64,000 nt of DNA from Sciurus carolinensis (GCF_902686445.1 NC_062227.1:21775678-21839677), one strand, 5' to 3'. Counted from the first letter of the stretch, positions 1-11,345 are shown. Translations and numbers: made by a program. Notes: generated by a model from the letters alone, not told the origin.

Positions 1-300
1 GTAAGTTTGTTTTACAAATGATATTATCTCTGTTTTCTTGTTAAAAACTTATAAAACCCCTGCTGGTCTACAAAAGCACTTTCTGAGAACTCAAAGAAAA
101 AAAAATGTATGTAAACCTCCAAGGCCCCCATCACCCACCCTTAGACACTGGGTATAAAGCTCAAAAAGTTTCCAAAATCACTGGTCAGAGGAAGAATTCT
201 TAGGCGAGAGCCACCTCTGAACCCTGTAGTCAATAAACCAAACCTGCTTCCTGAAAATTCCTCAGGTGTCTAGCCTCTTCTGCCCTACTTGACCATCACT
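1..300 (+). mobile_element. Retroviral-type LTR fragment (3' part)
   Basis: The stretch has the layout of an LTR promoter and R/U5 region: a TATA-like GGTATAAAGCTC near 150, a run ending in CCTGTAGTC, then AATAAA at about 232 followed by AAACCTGCTTCC and a pyrimidine-rich U5-like end close to 300. This order is typical of ERV1-type LTRs. The window starts inside the element, so the 5' edge is not visible. I see no gag, pol or env reading frame next to it, so it is either a solo LTR or the end of a provirus outside the window. The class is inference. Confidence 0.45.
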
Positions 301-302
301 TT

Positions 303-1870
303 TTAAAAGCTATTTACAAAAAGTTCTTTTCTACTACTTTTACTTTTAAATATATCAAGCACTTCTAAATATACAGAAATACATATTCCACATAAAAATC
401 TGTCCACTATGCACACAGCACTGGTAAATAAAATTGCACATGTAGCAATGGTTGTAATCTGAGGTATCTTCTAATACAACCATTTTGTCCTTGAAACTTT
501 TCCTTCTCACTTCCTTCTCTCTACTTTCAGTCCAGTGGACAAGTACAGGCATATATGGCACTTAAAGATTGTTGAACAAATTCATATCCAAAAATCATTT
601 ACGGAAGACAAGCTTTCCTATGCATTTCAACACAAATGTATAAAATGTGCTAATTTTACTAACTACTTGGTCATACATTGGCAACCTTTTTAACACCTAG
701 AGACTAGATGCTGCAAAATTGGAACTCATTTGTCCATTATATATACTATATACACAGCAAAACAAAATACACAAAACATACAGAATTGATGTCTGAAAAT
801 GTCCACTTATATATTACTTTTTGCATTTGCTTCCCTCCCACCTTCTCCATGTCACTGAGCAAGTACAAACAGTACTATACTGCTCACAGAGGTAGTCTAA
901 CAGTTCCATTCCAAAAAGACAATATTTCATATGAATTTTGGCAAAAAGATATTTACAAAGTGATATTACTACCTTTACATTTAACATATATCAGGGACTT
1001 CAAAACACCTAAACAGACTAGATGTTTCATGTAAGGATTCAATTTTTCCACTATGTGCATGACAGTCTTGAACAAACTGCACACATGTAACAATATTTCT
1101 AGTTTGAAAATGTCTTCAAAATATGAACATTCTGGCCCTTAACTGACCCAGTGGGCTATAATGGTCAAATTTTCAGAAGACAATCCTTCCTAGGAATTTA
1201 AACAAAAAAGATGCAAAATTTGTTTACTAATTCTACTTACTTCATACACTGGCAATCTGTTTAACATCTAGAAAGACTAGCGGTAGATTAGGATTTGTTT
1301 TTCCTTTGTATACACTATGTACACTGCAAAGTAAAACAAAATCCATAGCTATAAGGTACAACTCTTGCCTCATAGTAAGCACACTAGCCTGGTGCTCCCA
1401 AGGACCAGCACAAAACTCTACTACTCAACAAGGGGTTTGGCTATTGCCCTTCCAAACCATTTCATAAGAATTTTAACAAAAAGAAATTTAGAAAATGTAT
1501 TCTATTTTTAACATATATCAGGCACTTTAGAACTGCAAGTTGAGCTATTTCAAAAAAGTACTTATCGTTTTCAACTATATGTATAGTAATGAGGAATAAA
1601 ATGCACACATAAAACCCGTCTGGCACAGGACCTCCTCCTCCTCATGATCAAAGTCTTCTCCATGTCCTCTAACCCACTGAACAAATGTGGACAAGTCTCA
1701 CTCCTGGAAGTGGTCTAACAATTCAAAAGAAGACACTTCCAGAAGACATTTCTGATTTTTTTAAACAAATGGGCATTTATAAAATGTTATTTTCTAACTC
1801 TATCATACCTCAAGCAACTTCTTTACACTTAAAATGTCCAGATGTAGCACAAGTTTTAGAAGGTTGAGGG
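303..1870. repeat. Diverged tandem array, ~290 bp unit, about six copies
   Basis: One pattern recurs: AAAA-GATATTTACAAA followed by a T/A-rich ...ACATATATCAGG-type stretch, seen near 303, 620-640, 943, 1205, 1475 and 1765. A second anchor, CCACTATG-type followed by AAACTGCACACATG, recurs near 402, 732, 1048, 1303 and 1571. Spacings run from about 255 to 330 bases. Alternate units resemble each other more closely (402 with 1048, 597 with 1165, 729 with 1300), suggesting a two-unit higher order of about 570-640 bases. Reading frames here are short and the units are indel-rich, so coding is unlikely. I do not recognise the family. Confidence 0.6.
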
Positions 1871-2039
1871 CCAGCCCAGAGCAGTTTTTTCATATTATCT
1901 ACTCAGGCTTTCTACAAACTGCCAGTAAATCTTCCCAAAGAATGGTGGGCATTTCCCATTGGTCAGATACGGTATGTTACTATACCTTTCTGTCTTCAGT
2001 AGAAGGAGCACCAACCTCCAGAGGGCTAACCGTTCCACC

Positions 2040-2560
2040 TGTCCTAGTCTGGCGCTTGGCTGACCTTCCAGGGCGGTTAAGGCCTTTGTTTGTCTTTTTG
2101 GGACTAGGTGCGGTCTAGAGGAGCCGGGGCAGAGCTGTCACGGGGGCTTTAGTCTGCACTTCTCCACTGTCCAACGCGCGGCCTAGCTCTTCCGCGTCCA
2201 CTCGCCTCCTTGGGCCCTCAAAGCCCCTGCCGGCCTCGGCGGCATTCTGGAGGCCGCCATTCTCACCAAGCTAGCATACGCCACCCCCGCCCCCACCCCC
2301 AACGATACCATGCGCTCAGTTGCACGGGCTGGGACTCACAGAATTGGATCAGGAGACTTGGCAGCCCGTGGTGTCCAGGGTCCAACAGTCGCCACCGCCT
2401 TCAGGTCATCCAGTTAGGGAGGTAGGCTCACCTGTCCTTCACAGCCTGGGCAGGTCAGTGGACAGTGGCAGCGGGAGCTCCGGGGAATCGGGGGAGTTCT
2501 GTAGGGCACAAGCTGTGGTCTGTCCGGGGCCCTCAACTTACTCACCTGCCTTGGGCAGGA
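2040..2560 (-). promoter_or_regulatory. CpG-rich block, possible old promoter/first exon
   Basis: This is a GC- and CpG-rich island in otherwise AT-rich DNA, including CCAACGCGCGG near 2170 and a run of C and G boxes near 2285. On the minus strand a YY1-type AATGGCGGCC occurs at about 2253-2263, followed downstream by a basic, S/P-rich reading frame containing PKKTNKGLNRPGRSAKRQ. That frame carries an in-frame TAG just upstream of this peptide and runs into a GTATAG donor-like site near 1985. It could be a decayed first exon of a gene or a lncRNA promoter facing the tandem array at 303-1870. I do not recognise the protein. Confidence 0.3.
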
Positions 2561-2635
2561 GAGCTCCAGAGGGCCCAGGGGAACAGGCCGCCTCCCTTTC
2601 TTACTATGTCAAATAGGATTTTTAAAACATATGAG

Positions 2636-2690
2636 AAGAAGTGCTGGGTTTGAGCCCCAGCACACACAAGAAAAAGTTGGCTTAAAAATA
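2636..2690 (+). mobile_element. Partial ID-type SINE
   Basis: GTGCTGGGTTTGAGCCCCAGCAC matches the B-box half of the tRNA-derived ID SINEs seen elsewhere in the window. It is followed by an A-rich stretch. The 5' half with the A box is missing. Confidence 0.4.
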
Positions 2691-2699
2691 TAAAACAAC

Positions 2700-3260
2700 T
2701 TCCATGAATATTTTCTAAGAAGACTACTAGCTGACGTGAACCAGCAAAAATGAAAGAGGAAACCCAGGAAGAGGACATGTGAACCAGGAAACTGAGGCTC
2801 TAATAAAGGAGAAAAGCAAAGGTAAGTGCAAGAATATGGCAGAGCTCCAGAATGACAGCAGTACGGGATGTCTAGGTAGCATATAGTCCAGAATGGAGTT
2901 AAATGAGTGCTAGGCTCCAGGATAGAAGTGTCTAAAATTTTTTCTTAACTATACCAAGAGTATGTTTATAGTTATATTGCAGGATTTGGAAAAGAAATGA
3001 TGATAGGTACATAGAAAACTAAACAAATCAAAAATAGGTAATCATTAACTCCAGGAAAAATGAGATTTTACAAAGAAAGAAAATGTAACCACAGTATATG
3101 GTGGCTCAGCTGTGAACAATATTTATATAATCGGAACAATGTAAACATTATTTCTGAGTTGTAATATATTGGGAGTGTGTGTAAGGGGATGATACGTTAT
3201 AGCAGGAGCTGTAGAAGACTGTTTTAAATCTTTATTTTCTAGAGTGGAAAACAGAGTTAA
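2700..3260. other. AT-rich sequence, nothing identified
   Basis: No open frame above background and no repeat family that I recognise. It is bounded on the right by the first arm of the inverted repeat at 3263. Confidence 0.5.
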
Positions 3261-3262
3261 TG

Positions 3263-3316
3263 TCTACAATTGAAAAAGCAAGAAACAGTAATAAAACCAT
3301 TATTTAGAGGGAAAAA
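3263..3316 (+). repeat. Inverted repeat, left arm (54 bp)
   Basis: The arm beginning TCTACAATTGAAAAAGCAAG is the reverse complement of 3784-3837, with one visible mismatch (TTTAGAGG here against TTTGGAGG in the other arm). The arms enclose about 467 bases. Confidence 0.85.
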
Positions 3317-3465
3317 TTGTTTTTGGTAAACTAATTCTTAAAAATGTGTTAAGTTTTCTAAACAAAAAAGAAAATCATAATAGAAGAAAACTTTGAATTT
3401 CAGAAAGAAAAGAAGTCCAGGGAAACAAGAAGGGATGCATATCATAGATCATGCTTCTTATTTTT

Positions 3466-3735
3466 TGTTGTTGTTTTTTTGTTTGTTTGTTTGTTTGTTT
3501 TTGCAGAGTAATAGGCATGAGTTTATTGAAGGGATTGGAAAAGGGAAAGTAAGACACTCTCAAGGGACAGAACAGGCCCTGTTGGAGAGGACAGGAACAG
3601 TATGCCTTCCCTGCATTCCAGTTTTATTGCAGATCCCAGAGAAGTTTCCAGAGAGTCCTGCCCAGATTCACCTGTTGACTTTTGACTGACAGTAGGGTGA
3701 CTTCAGACTTTCAAGTCCCCACTTCCATGACAACT
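3466..3735 (-). mobile_element. Reverse-strand retrocopy or LTR-like fragment with AAAC tail
   Basis: Read on the minus strand, 3735 to 3504 ends with AATAAA about 18-20 bases before a tail of AAAC repeats (GTTT on the plus strand, 3480-3502). A further upstream AATAAA follows GGGATCTGC. A polyadenylation signal followed by an A-rich simple tail indicates reverse transcription of a polyadenylated RNA. The source is unknown; an LTR R/U5 end is the alternative. It lies wholly inside the loop of the 54 bp inverted repeat. Confidence 0.4.
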
Positions 3736-3783
3736 CTAGGTCTCTTTGGCCATGATGACCAATTCTAATTGGTCTAATTGGAT

Positions 3784-3837
3784 TTTTTCCCTCCAAATAA
3801 TGGTTTTATTACTGTTTCTTGCTTTTTCAATTGTAGA
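3784..3837 (-). repeat. Inverted repeat, right arm (54 bp)
   Basis: Reverse complement of 3263-3316. It directly abuts the L1 3' tail that begins at about 3838, suggesting that the duplication arose during or next to that insertion. Confidence 0.85.
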
Positions 3838-4028
3838 GGAGGGGTTATGGGGGTGGGAAAGATGGTGGAATATACTGGACATCATTACCCTCGGTACATG
3901 TATGATCACATGAATGGTATACTCTACATCATACAACCAGAGAAATGAAAAGTTGTGCTCCATTTGTGTACAATGAATCAAAATGCATTCTGCTGTTATG
4001 TATAACTAATTAGAACAATAAAAAAAAG
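3838..4028 (+). mobile_element. 5'-truncated L1 3' end
   Basis: A G-rich run (GAGGGGTTATGGGGGTGGG) is followed by ATTACCCTCGGTACATG, ATCACATGAATGGTATACTC, the TGTACAATGAATCAAAATGC block and AACAATAAAAAAAAG. The same order occurs at the 3' end of L1 copy A (21500-21690). It contains no coding sequence. Confidence 0.75.
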
Positions 4029-5886
4029 TATTACTTTTTTGCTTCCATGTTGCATATATTAAAATTGAGTCGTGAAGCCGTGTTGGCATTTAAGGGGTGG
4101 CAAATTAAACGCCACCTCCTGGAAGTACAAATAGCAGTGATTTTGTGGATATACATTAATAACACTACAGTTAGCTGGTTAGTAATACTTTGAAGCTTTG
4201 CAAATATTCTGGTTCTTCTTCAAGTTTCACTCATTAATAAAGATTTGTCAGTGAATCTCACCAGGAGCAACTATTATCATTTTTCTAAAGGTAATTTTCT
4301 ATTTACTTCATTTTTCCTACATAAATTATTTGAAATTCTTCAGCGGGAAAGATTTTCTTCTCATTTATTTAACAAACATATTAGTCTGAACTCATGTTTT
4401 ACACTAGATTGTCATAGAATTATATATATTTGCCTCTCAGATTGTGTCACTTTTAGCAATTGGTGCTTCTTTCAAGTCAGCTGCAGGAAAATCCTTGTTG
4501 CTCTAACTCATCACCAGCATTGAATATTTTCATGTTTGATTTTTACATTCTAATAGGGGTATACTAATGTGCTATTGCATTTCTTCAATAATAGCAATAA
4601 TACTGACAATATTTTCATGTTTAATTGATATTTGTATATCTTCTTTTGAGATATTCATGCTCAAATATTTTGCCCATTATGTTGCATTGCTTGCTTTATA
4701 TGTTTGAGTTTTAAATGTTGTTTATATATTGAGGATACAAACTTTTATAAGATACATGACTTGCTAATATTTTCTCCACTTTGTCCTAGTTTTTGTCTCT
4801 ATAACAGTGCTTTTATAGAGTAAACATTTTTAAATTTGATAAAATCTACTTTTTCAGTTTTTTCTTTTGGGGATTGTGCTTGTGGTGATTTTTTTCCTAA
4901 AAATTTACCATTAAATCCAAAGCCATACTTATTTTTTCCTATGCTTTGTTATAGACATTTGTAGTTTTATATTTTACATTTAGGTTTATAGTCTATTTGG
5001 GGCTGATATTTGTAAAAGGTATGAAATACATATCAAGGTTCATTTCCCTGCATAGGAACAGCTAATTATTACTACATCATCCTTGAGTTGCCTTGTATTT
5101 GTCAAAAGTCAGTTGACATATTTGTGTGCATATATTTCTGGGCTCTCTATTCATTCTCTTGGTCCATGTGTCAGACCCTTACCAAAACCACTATGTCTTC
5201 AATACTATACCTTCATAGAAAGTCTTGTAATCAGGTAGTTTATGTCTTCTAACTTCATTGTGTTTTATAAGTGAGTTTGGCTACTCTGGTTCTACCTTTC
5301 CATCAAAGTTTTAGAATAAATTTGCCAACATATATTTAAACCTTCTGGAATTTTCATTGGTAGTACAGTGAATCTACAACTCTCAATGAGATTAACTGGT
5401 ACCTTTAACAATACTAAGATTTGGGATCTAAGAATATTTTGTATTACTCTTTTTGCTTAAATGTCCTCTTCTTTCACCTTGTTTTGTAGTTTTCAGCATA
5501 TAGATATTGCATTTATCTTCTTAGATAAATACCTATGTGCTTAAGTTATGCTTCTATTTTAGGTAGTCACTTAATTTTTTCAGTTATTCATTGCAGATGA
5601 ATGAGAACATAATCGACCTCGCATATTGGTCTTTGACACTAAAACATGGTTAATCTCATAAGTTGTTAACACATTTGGGGAGTCTTTTGGATTTTCTACA
5701 TATTCATTGTATAGCATATATAATTTTTCATCATCTCTAATGTGTATAAGTGCCTTTTATTTATTATTCTTGTCTTATTGCACTGTGCAAAATTTCAGTA
5801 TAATACTGTATTGGAGTGTCATCTTTCCTGTCAGGAAAAATCATTCAGCCCTCACTGTTAAGTATGTAGATTTTAAGAATATCTTA

Positions 5887-5983
5887 GGACTGGGAATGTA
5901 GATCAGTGGTAAAGATCTTGCCAAACCTACATGAAGCCCTAGGTTTAATCCCCATCATTGCAAAAGCAAACACATAAATGAAA
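5887..5983 (+). mobile_element. ID-type SINE
   Basis: GGACTGGGAATGTAGATCAGTGG gives the A-box half, AGGTTTAATCCCCATCATTGC the B-box half, followed by an A-rich tail. It is tRNA-derived and moved by the L1 machinery. Confidence 0.75.
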
Positions 5984-6121
5984 TATTGGTGAAAGGAAAT
6001 TCTCTTTTATTCCTAATTTGCTGAGAGTATTTATCAGAAATGAATGTTAAGTTTTACAGATTTTTTTTCAGTTAAACAACATATGACTTGGTTGTTTGAA
6101 ATATCTTATTTACAAATTCAA

Positions 6122-6243
6122 TTTTTTTTGAGACAAGGTCTTGCTGTGTTGTCTGTGCTGGTCTTGAACTCCTGAGCTTGAGTGATCCTCCTGCCTCAGC
6201 CTCCTGAGTAGCTGAGAAAATAGGATTGTGCCAGTGCCTGGCA
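6122..6243 (-). mobile_element. B1/7SL-like SINE
   Basis: A plus-strand T tract is followed by GAGACAAGGTCTTGCTGTG, GAACTCCTGAGCTTGAGTGA and CCTCAGCCTCCTGAGTAGC, the reverse of the 7SL-derived Alu/B1 consensus. Confidence 0.85.
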
Positions 6244-6779
6244 ACAAATTCAATTTCTTAATTGATGAAAATAATTTGTCTTTCTCAAGAATTCTACTAG
6301 TATGTCTGTTTTAAGAAATTATTTTTGCTCTTATTTTCATGTCAGCTGTCCATTTTGTGTGTATGTGACTGTTTTTAGTATTACTTTATTATCCTCTTAA
6401 TAGTGGTGACATATTTATTGATAGTTCCTCTTTTACTCCTGCTATTGATACCCTTTCTCTTCTTGTTTTGTCTGGATAAGGGTACATAAATTTGGTTGAA
6501 TTTTTTTCCAAAGAATAATCTTATAATTACATTGATTACTTCCATTTTTTCAGTTTTTTTATTTCATTTCTAATTTTTATTATTCTCTTTCTTCCATTTG
6601 CTTTGGAGTGTCTAAATTCTAAGGAGGAAATCATTATTTTTTAAAATTTGTCTTTAACGCTATGCATTTCCCTTTAGCCACTTTCTTGCTGCATCCCACA
6701 AACTTTTATAGGAATTAATTTGTAAATTTTTTGTTTTCAAAACAATAGTTTACATGTGAACTTTTAAAATCATGATGCC

Positions 6780-7013
6780 TCACTTTTCATAATAGTAAAG
6801 GAGTCAATCTTACAAGAAGACATACATGTATATACGCCCAACAAAATCTTTTAAAATGTAACAGGTAAAATCTGAAAAATCTGAAAGGAGAAGAGACAAA
6901 GAGCAATAGGAGATATAAATACTCCTCATTTAATAAATGATAAAACAAATAAACAGAAAAAAATCAGTAAGGAAGTGAACTATTTGAATGACACCATAAA
7001 AATATTTGATATC
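6780..7013 (+). mobile_element. Old L1 endonuclease region, inverted 5' arm, part 1
   Basis: Plus-strand sequence equivalent to the L1 ORF2 endonuclease region: AGGAGATATAAATACTCC corresponds to the GDxNTP motif, followed by AAAAATCAGTAAGGAAGTGAAC and TTTGAATGACACC. Its orientation is opposite to the adjoining 4540-6720 L1 fragment. It is interrupted at 7014 by a younger insertion and resumes near 7280. Confidence 0.65.
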
Positions 7014-7280
7014 TGTCTCATTCCACCATTTTTCATACCCCTCCCTCTCATTTCCCTCTACGTAATCTAAAGTTCCTCCATTCTTCTCTCACCCTTCACC
7101 CCCACCCCCATTATATATCATCATCCTTATCAGAGAAAACATTCAACCTTTGGTTTTTTATTATTACACAAATGGTATGACTCTACATTGTGCACAACCA
7201 CAGAAACAAAGTGATGTACCCCATTTGTGTACAATGAATCAAAATGCAGTCTAAAACTTTTAAAAAAGCAATGAAAAAAA
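7014..7280. mobile_element. Young L1 3' end with internal inversion (twin-primed)
   Basis: 7014-7155 is L1 3' UTR on the minus strand, with CCCCCACCCCCATTATATATC and TATCAGAGAAAAC matching the 3' UTR start of L1 copy B. 7156-7270 is L1 terminal 3' sequence on the plus strand (TTACACAAATGGTATGACTC, then TGTACAATGAATCAAAATGC), followed by an A-rich tail. The two arms are head to head. An imperfect target-site duplication, AAAAATATTTGATAT against AAAAAATTTGATGATAT, flanks it. Confidence 0.7.
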
Positions 7281-7780
7281 ATTTGATGATATATGCCAGT
7301 AACTCTACACTACAGTAGGAGAACATATTATTTTCAAATAAACTTCAAATATTTATCAAGAAGGCAGAATTGTTTTGGACTATTGAACAAACAATAACAA
7401 ATTTTTAAGAATAGAAACCACGCAAAGTATATTCTTGGAGCATGATGAAATTAAACTAGAAATCAACAAAAATATATCTGCATGATCTTGAAATTATGGA
7501 AATGCAGTTATATTTCTAAATAACCAATGGAAAGGATGTGTCTTAATATAGATTAAAGTTATTTTGAATGTAGTTAAATAATATTGAAAATTGGAAAACA
7601 CCAATCAATGGTCAAAGAATAAAACAACAGATATTAGAAAATATGAATTGAGAGATAATGAGGGTAATGGACAGGAAAGAGCAGAAATCATGAGGTAGAA
7701 AATAAATTGAACACTGCCAGAAGCTGATTCTGAGAAATATTATAAAATTAATTAACCAGCAGCATTTCAAAAATTGTCCT
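7280..7780 (+). mobile_element. Old L1 endonuclease region, inverted 5' arm, part 2
   Basis: Continues 6780-7013 after the young insertion. GGAGCATGATGAAATTAAAC and AGAAATCAACAAAAATATA correspond to the SDHNxxxLEIN part of the L1 endonuclease. It is heavily mutated. Confidence 0.6.
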
Positions 7781-8790
7781 TATAACCTGGCAACCTTCTA
7801 CCAAGGGATGTAGTGAGTATGGGTCAGAAAGAATAGAACCCTGCCTCTCATGCCCTCCACATATGGTATTCACAAAATTCTATACTTCCCCTCATTTCAG
7901 GCTGTTTTCTCTTTTGGAGTATGCATTTGAGAAGGAAATTATGGAGAGGACACATGAAGATGATGCAATCATTTATTTTGGGGCTCATAAAGATGAATTA
8001 GAATGTTTTACCCATTCAAAATAACTAGTCATTTATCTGCCAGTGCTGCCAATTATTTTGGCATCAAAGTGAGTGTCTCTGTGTGTGTTTAAAGAACTTG
8101 AACCTTGCCAGTGGTTTGTTTTATCTTTTTTTAATTGTTTTCTTAGTTAGAATCCAACTATTTAACATTTAAAATGTTCTTTAAAATAAAATGGCTATGA
8201 AGATTGTGCAGTTAAAAAAATAACTAGTTATGGAGTTAAAAATCTAATTATTTCCTCTTACACTAAAGGGAAGACATCATAGGGCTAAAGATATTTTCTT
8301 AACTCACCAGCCTATGCCCAGATAATCTTTTCCCTTAATTCTGTTTTCAGGAGTAAAACTTTTTAATCATCTCTAGTCATTGTGTCACTTAACATCATGA
8401 CTACTCCCACTACCACAAACAACAAAAGAAAACATGATGTCAGAGTAGTAATGAAGCACATAGGTATTAAAAATTATATTTTCCATACCTGATAAATAAC
8501 GCTATTCAAATTAGTGTAGTCTTAAGAATGAAAATTTACCTTTCTGAAGCCAACTTGCCTGATGGAAGAATAAGAAAAAATGTTGTCTATTTGTATCAAC
8601 ATTCTTGTAGTCAAATGTAAAAACCAGATCATTTATTTTGTAATTTTATGTTTATTTTGCAATACTATAAAAAATTGAGATGGTAATGGTTTAAAATGTA
8701 ACAAACATGAACTCTTGGATCCTGTGATAGCTGTAATATTCCTCAAATTTGAGACTTTTGGTTGTACATGCTGCAGAACAAAGAGAGTCA
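7780..8790. other. Unique AT-rich sequence
   Basis: I see no exon-like frame, SINE or LTR that I can name here. Confidence 0.4.
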
Positions 8791-8809
8791 CAACACACTA
8801 TCATATGCA

Positions 8810-9090
8810 CATAATAAACACCCACTCACATACACACACACACATATATAAATATATATGTAAACATAACCCACAAACATACACAGAAAAATAAATATGC
8901 CTATACACCTACACATATGGACACATGCACACATATGTACCCATTTATACCCCTAAGCCTCACTAAACGTAACATTTATACACATTTATACATAAACACC
9001 TGCTGTACACATGTATGTTCAAGCATACAAACACACATGTCTACACACAAACACAGATAAGCAATATATATATTACCCAAGCATACACAT
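8810..9090. repeat. AC/AT-rich low-complexity tract
   Basis: About 280 bases of degenerate (CA)n mixed with (TA)n, including ACACACACACACATATATAAAT near 8834 and many CACACATxx variants. Confidence 0.8.
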
Positions 9091-9097
9091 ATCCAAT

Positions 9098-9512
9098 TGT
9101 GTTAGTCACCTTTGTGCCACTATGACCAGAGTGTCTTACAAGAATAACTTAGAGGAGTAAAGAATTATTTTGGCTTACTTTCATATGTCTTAATCTATGG
9201 TTGGCTGGCCCCTTTCTTTTGGACCTGAGGTGAGACAAAACATCATGCAAGAAGGACATGATGAAGGAAAATTACTCAGGTCAAGGCAGCTGGGAAGCAG
9301 AGAGTGAGGAAGGGATCTGGAAAAGATATAGTTCCAAAGGTCAAACTCCTGGTGATCTACTTCCTCCAGACGTGCCCCACCTGATTACAGTTACTACCCA
9401 CTAGTAGTACATCAAGTAGATTAATCCACTACTCTGCATCCCAGCATCTAGAGATCGCTACATTGTCTAGCACATGAGCTTTGGGGGACATTCCAGATCC
9501 AAGCCATAACAT
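9098..9512 (-). mobile_element. MaLR-type solo LTR
   Basis: It reads TGTGTTAGTCACCTTTGTG...CACTATGACCAG...GGCTTACTTTCA near one end, and GAGCTTTGGGGGACATTCCAGATCC and AAGCCATAACA at the other. This is the reverse of the ERVL-MaLR (MST/THE1/MLT1-type) LTR layout. Two further copies of the same family lie at 30887-31318 and 31997-32440 in the same orientation. It has no coding part. Confidence 0.6.
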
Positions 9513-10945
9513 CAATTCCAGATCCAATCCATATTCCAAACTAATTTAAAAAATTGGACTTTTATAAATATGAAAGCATTCCAATAACAAATTTCAAAGC
9601 CAAGTAAAATATCTAAATATTCATTTGCACAACTAAATTTTAAGCAAAGGAAATGTCCTTGAAAATACTCTTGAGTGTTATAAACTGAAAACACAAAATG
9701 TGAACTGTAATGTTCTCATTTGGAAAGCAATTCCATTTCATCAAAGCCTGTTTTTCTATTCTCTTTCTGCCCCAATTTTCTCTTCTCCTCCCCTCATGTG
9801 ATATGTTACCTTGACTTGAATGTAGAAAAAATTTTATGTTGAAAGTAACCAGCAATTTACAGACTGATTCTAATGACTGGGTTATTAGTAGTAATAAAAA
9901 TGTATCCATAAATTCTAGCATTTCTCTGTTGTTAATGTCACTCCAGGTGTAAGGAGACAATACCTGTTATCTTCACAGTAATGATACTAAAATGACTTAG
10001 TATAAATTTATGTTTGGAAATGAGCAGATACCACTCACAGAACAAGCTAAAGAACCAAGAAAATATTTTAAAGTTTTTCAATAATTTTCTCTTTAACAGA
10101 AAAGGGTCTGTATAAGGGAATAGGGCTTTCTCAGAATCTCACCCTCACTTCCTCAAAGACCATTATTGACTTGCTGTGATTCACTTCTACTCAGTGGAGG
10201 AAACAGCTGCAGAGGAACAGCAGGCTGGGTCAGTCCATCCCATCACCTGCCAAGCAGTTACCAGAAATAAAAACTTGTTTCTCTAATGTTGAGTGATTCC
10301 TAGTTGTTTGTGTTCCTAAACATGTATTCACTGTCCTCTGTCATTCTGCATTTATCTACAGAACTCAGAACATAACACTGAATAGTTGTGTAAAAGACAC
10401 AACAAATCTTGTTTTTCATTTGAAGGTTATTTAATTCTACCAATGTAAGAGGGCCAATAAATTGGGAAACACCTGACATGGATAGGGAAAAAACAGTATT
10501 TGTGTATGTGCATAATGGGTAGGTTTTGCTCTTGCATCCATTGTGTATTCTCAAAAGCCCTGAATGTCATTCAGTCTTACTAAAAATTTAGAAGAAAATA
10601 AGGAACTCAGTAATTGCCCAACAGACTCTACAAGGAAATAAAAATAAAGATCTAGAAAGAATGATTAAATGATTAATAATCAAGTTTTAAACACATATAT
10701 TCTCATTTATATATATTCTCCAATGAATAAATAAATAAAATAAAGAAAGAAAGAAGTACAAGGAGGAAGAGAATATATAATAAAGTTTTAATAAAACATT
10801 TGGCATTTGTAATCAAGTACAATATATACATATATATTCTCTATAAAATTTCCACATGCTGAAAACAAAAGAAAGCAATGCATTAACCCTTTTTTGCACA
10901 TCTGACTGTCTCCTCAGGACTGTATCTAAACATAGATACTTGTAC
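9513..10945. other. Unique sequence with short simple repeats
   Basis: No supported gene. TAAA/GAAA-rich simple sequence lies near 10720-10760. Frames here reach at most about 106 codons without exon-like flanks. Confidence 0.4.
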
Positions 10946-10948
10946 AAC

Positions 10949-11035
10949 CAGGCTGGGGATACAGCTGGGTGGTAGAGTGCTTGCCCAGCATACCTGTATT
11001 CAATATTTGGTATTTCAAAATTCAAAAAAAGATAC
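10949..11035 (+). mobile_element. ID-type SINE, degraded 3' half
   Basis: CAGGCTGGGGATACAGCTGG and GGTAGAGTGCTTGCCCAGC give the tRNA-like 5' half. The B-box half is worn (TATTCAATATTTGGTATTTC) and is followed by an A-rich tail. Confidence 0.7.
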
Positions 11036-11156
11036 ATATGTATGCAATCCAGCTATTTGTTTTGTGGGGGTCACAGGACTGCCATCTCAACATGCAATAC
11101 AGAGGCTTAAACAGGATCACATTACTTTCACAGAGGGCTCTGGGCTCTTTAGAGCT

Positions 11157-11345
11157 TTTTTTTGTTGTAAACAAATGGGATACATGTTGTTTCTCTGTTT
11201 GTACATGGAGTAAAGGCATACCATCTGTGTAATCATAAATTTACATAGGGTAATGTTGTTTGATTCATTCTGTTATTTTTTCCCTTCCCCCCCACCCCTT
11301 CCACCCCTTTTTCCCTCTATACAGTCCTTCCTTCCTCCATTCTTT
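11157..11345 (-). mobile_element. 5'-truncated young L1 3' end
   Basis: A plus-strand T tract at 11157-11164 is the poly(A) tail. Then GTTGTAAACAAATGGGATAC, GTAAAGGCATACC and ACATAGGGTAATGTTG are the exact reverse order of L1 copy A 21585-21680, ending in the C-rich complement of the G-rich 3' UTR tract. Confidence 0.85.

Larger units (their letters stand above)
4540..6720 (-). mobile_element. Old L1 ORF2 fragment (3' arm of an inverted L1)
   Basis: On the minus strand this follows L1 ORF2 from the C-terminal region back to just after the endonuclease domain. Recognisable stretches include the TTTGTATATCTTCTTTTGAG block near 4628, TTTGCCCATT near 4670 and the post-endonuclease block near 6650-6715 (TTTCCCTTTAGCCACTTTCTTGCTGCATCCCA). 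It is riddled with stops and indels and has no usable frame. Two SINEs (5887-5983 and 6122-6243) have inserted into it. Confidence 0.7.

Noticed and set aside
303..1870. CRISPR-like or bacterial repeat array
   Set aside because: Units are ~290 bases, diverged, with no short conserved repeat and spacer pattern, and the DNA is mammalian.
5887..5983. tRNA gene
   Set aside because: A- and B-box-like text is present here and at other ID sites, but the cloverleaf is degraded and an A-rich tail follows; these are SINEs.
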